From Streptomyces sp. SAI-127 (GTDB taxonomy: Bacteria; Actinomycetota; Actinomycetes; Streptomycetales; Streptomycetaceae): 64,000 bases of DNA. The position numbers and the translations under genes are program-made. The notes under the pieces are model-generated. The model saw nothing but the letters and a program-made list of their open reading frames with translations. It did no database searches and was not told where the DNA came from. Location of the stretch: positions 62,001 to 126,000 of the forward strand of contig NZ_JARXYJ010000003.1 in assembly GCF_029894425.1 (NCBI RefSeq). Direction: 5' to 3'. Positions 63,148-64,000 of this stretch are shown here, piece after piece (position 1 is the first letter of the stretch; each line of letters opens with the position of its first letter).

Positions 63148-64000
63148 ATGCGCGCAGCCCGGTTCCACGAATACGGCGGAGCGGAGAGCCTGGTGATCGA
63201 GCAGGCCCCCGACCCGCACCCCGGACCCGGTGAGATTCGTGTCCGCGTCGCGGCGGCCAGCGTTAATCCCATCGACTGGAAGCTGCGCTCCGGCGCCCTG
63301 CACCAGATCTTCCCCCTGGATCTGCCCGACATTCCCGGGCGCGACGGCGCCGGTGTGGTCGACGAGATCGGCGACGGGGTGCAGGGGGTGAGCATCGGCG
63401 ACCGGGTCTTCGGGTTGGGCGGCGTCACCGGCGCGACCGCGGAGCTGCTCATCCTTTCGGCCTGGGCGCACACCCCCGCCACGTGGAACGAAGAGCAGGC
63501 CGCGGGCGCCGGTCTCGCGTCCGTGACCGCGATGCGTGGGCTCGACGCGCTCGGCCCCCTCGCGGGGCGCACCCTCCTCGTCGAGGGCGCCGCCGGGGGC
63601 GTGGGCAGCGCGGCGGTCGAGATCGCCCTGGCACAAGGTGTCGGCACTGTGATCGGGACAGCCAGCGAACGCAACCACGAGTTCCTCACCTCTCTCGGCG
63701 CCGTTCCCACCACCTACGGCCCCGGCCTCGCACAGCGCCTCACCACCCTTGCTCCGCACGGCGTCGACATCGTGCTCGACACCGCGGCCTCCGGCTCCCT
63801 GGACGACCTCGTCGCGATCGCGGGCGACCCGAAGCGCGTCGCGACGGTCGCCGACCACGCGGGCGGGCAGCGCCTGGGCACGCATGTGGCCCACGCGGTG
63901 AACGACTCCACTCTCCTGTCCGCGGCGGCGGAACTGGGCGGGCAAGGCCGCTACACACCCCGTATCGAACAGGCCTACCCCCTGGAGCGGATCGCCGACG
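63148..64000 (+). CDS. NADP-dependent quinone oxidoreductase (MDR family), 3' partial
   Basis: At least 284 residues from ATG 63148, continuing past the window. Zinc-free MDR reductase: N-terminal GroES-like domain (RFHEYGGAESLVIEQAPD, AASVNPIDWKLRSG) and Rossmann domain LLVEGAAGGVGSAAVEIA with the nucleotide loop, then TASERNHEFLTSLGA. It reduces quinones or enones with NADPH. Preceded by a MerR-type promoter whose regulator gene is truncated. Confidence 0.9.
   Translation, partial: MRAARFHEYGGAESLVIEQAPDPHPGPGEIRVRVAAASVNPIDWKLRSGALHQIFPLDLPDIPGRDGAGVVDEIGDGVQGVSIGDRVFGLGGVTGATAELLILSAWAHTPATWNEEQAAGAGLASVTAMRGLDALGPLAGRTLLVEGAAGGVGSAAVEIALAQGVGTVIGTASERNHEFLTSLGAVPTTYGPGLAQRLTTLAPHGVDIVLDTAASGSLDDLVAIAGDPKRVATVADHAGGQRLGTHVAHAVNDSTLLSAAAELGGQGRYTPRIEQAYPLERIAD

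Overview
The window is high-GC DNA of a Streptomyces-type actinomycete. GTG starts, GGAGG-type ribosome binding sites and very GC-rich third codon positions support this, as do actinomycete families (DUF5133, SapA-like, sortase F, PadR plus membrane protein, DUF4389, GH62 with CBM13). I saw no rRNA, tRNA or CRISPR array.

Positions 1-44,700 look like a decaying accessory region such as a chromosome arm. Short intact operons alternate with about twenty broken genes. Intact or near-intact genes include a SAM methyltransferase (480), a lamin-tail exported protein (1839), a sortase F with a possible substrate (3601-4869), a DUF4232 lipoprotein, two small paralogous Cys/His-rich proteins (9430, 9741), a divergent DUF1326/DUF2182 pair, a hydrolase/SDR operon behind TetR-type palindromes, phosphofructokinase, a universal stress protein, DUF4389, two aldo/keto reductase-type or epimerase-type oxidoreductases, and a PadR/membrane-protein pair. 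Broken genes include IS110, IS630 and TnpB transposases, a DnaB C-terminus, MMPL, TPP enzyme, TfoX, SRPBCC, epimerase and amidohydrolase fragments, and a partial copy of the lamin-tail gene.

The best candidate for an unusual system is the minus-strand pair at 32135-37020. An alpha/beta hydrolase overlaps by ATGA a 1,338-residue protein made of a caspase-like protease (His96/Cys148), a NACHT/STAND-type NTPase and about eleven nearly identical WD40 repeats. It lies next to a complete 1,299-bp IS5-family element (30317-31615) with 20-bp inverted ends, a TAA target duplication and a passenger gene.

Positions 44,759-61,694 are well preserved: a secreted GH62 arabinofuranosidase, two tandem IclR paralogues with matching promoters and operators, and a large plus-strand operon. 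The operon encodes a flavin amine oxidase, two aspartoacylase-like deacylases, a polyamine-type ABC importer, a class III aminotransferase, an aldehyde dehydrogenase, an aldo/keto reductase, a HAD hydrolase and a second flavin oxidase. Together they suggest import and breakdown of an N-acylated or polyamine-like amine to a carboxylate. Downstream is a scar of aspartase, S33 peptidase and MerR fragments, then a quinone oxidoreductase gene that runs off the right edge.
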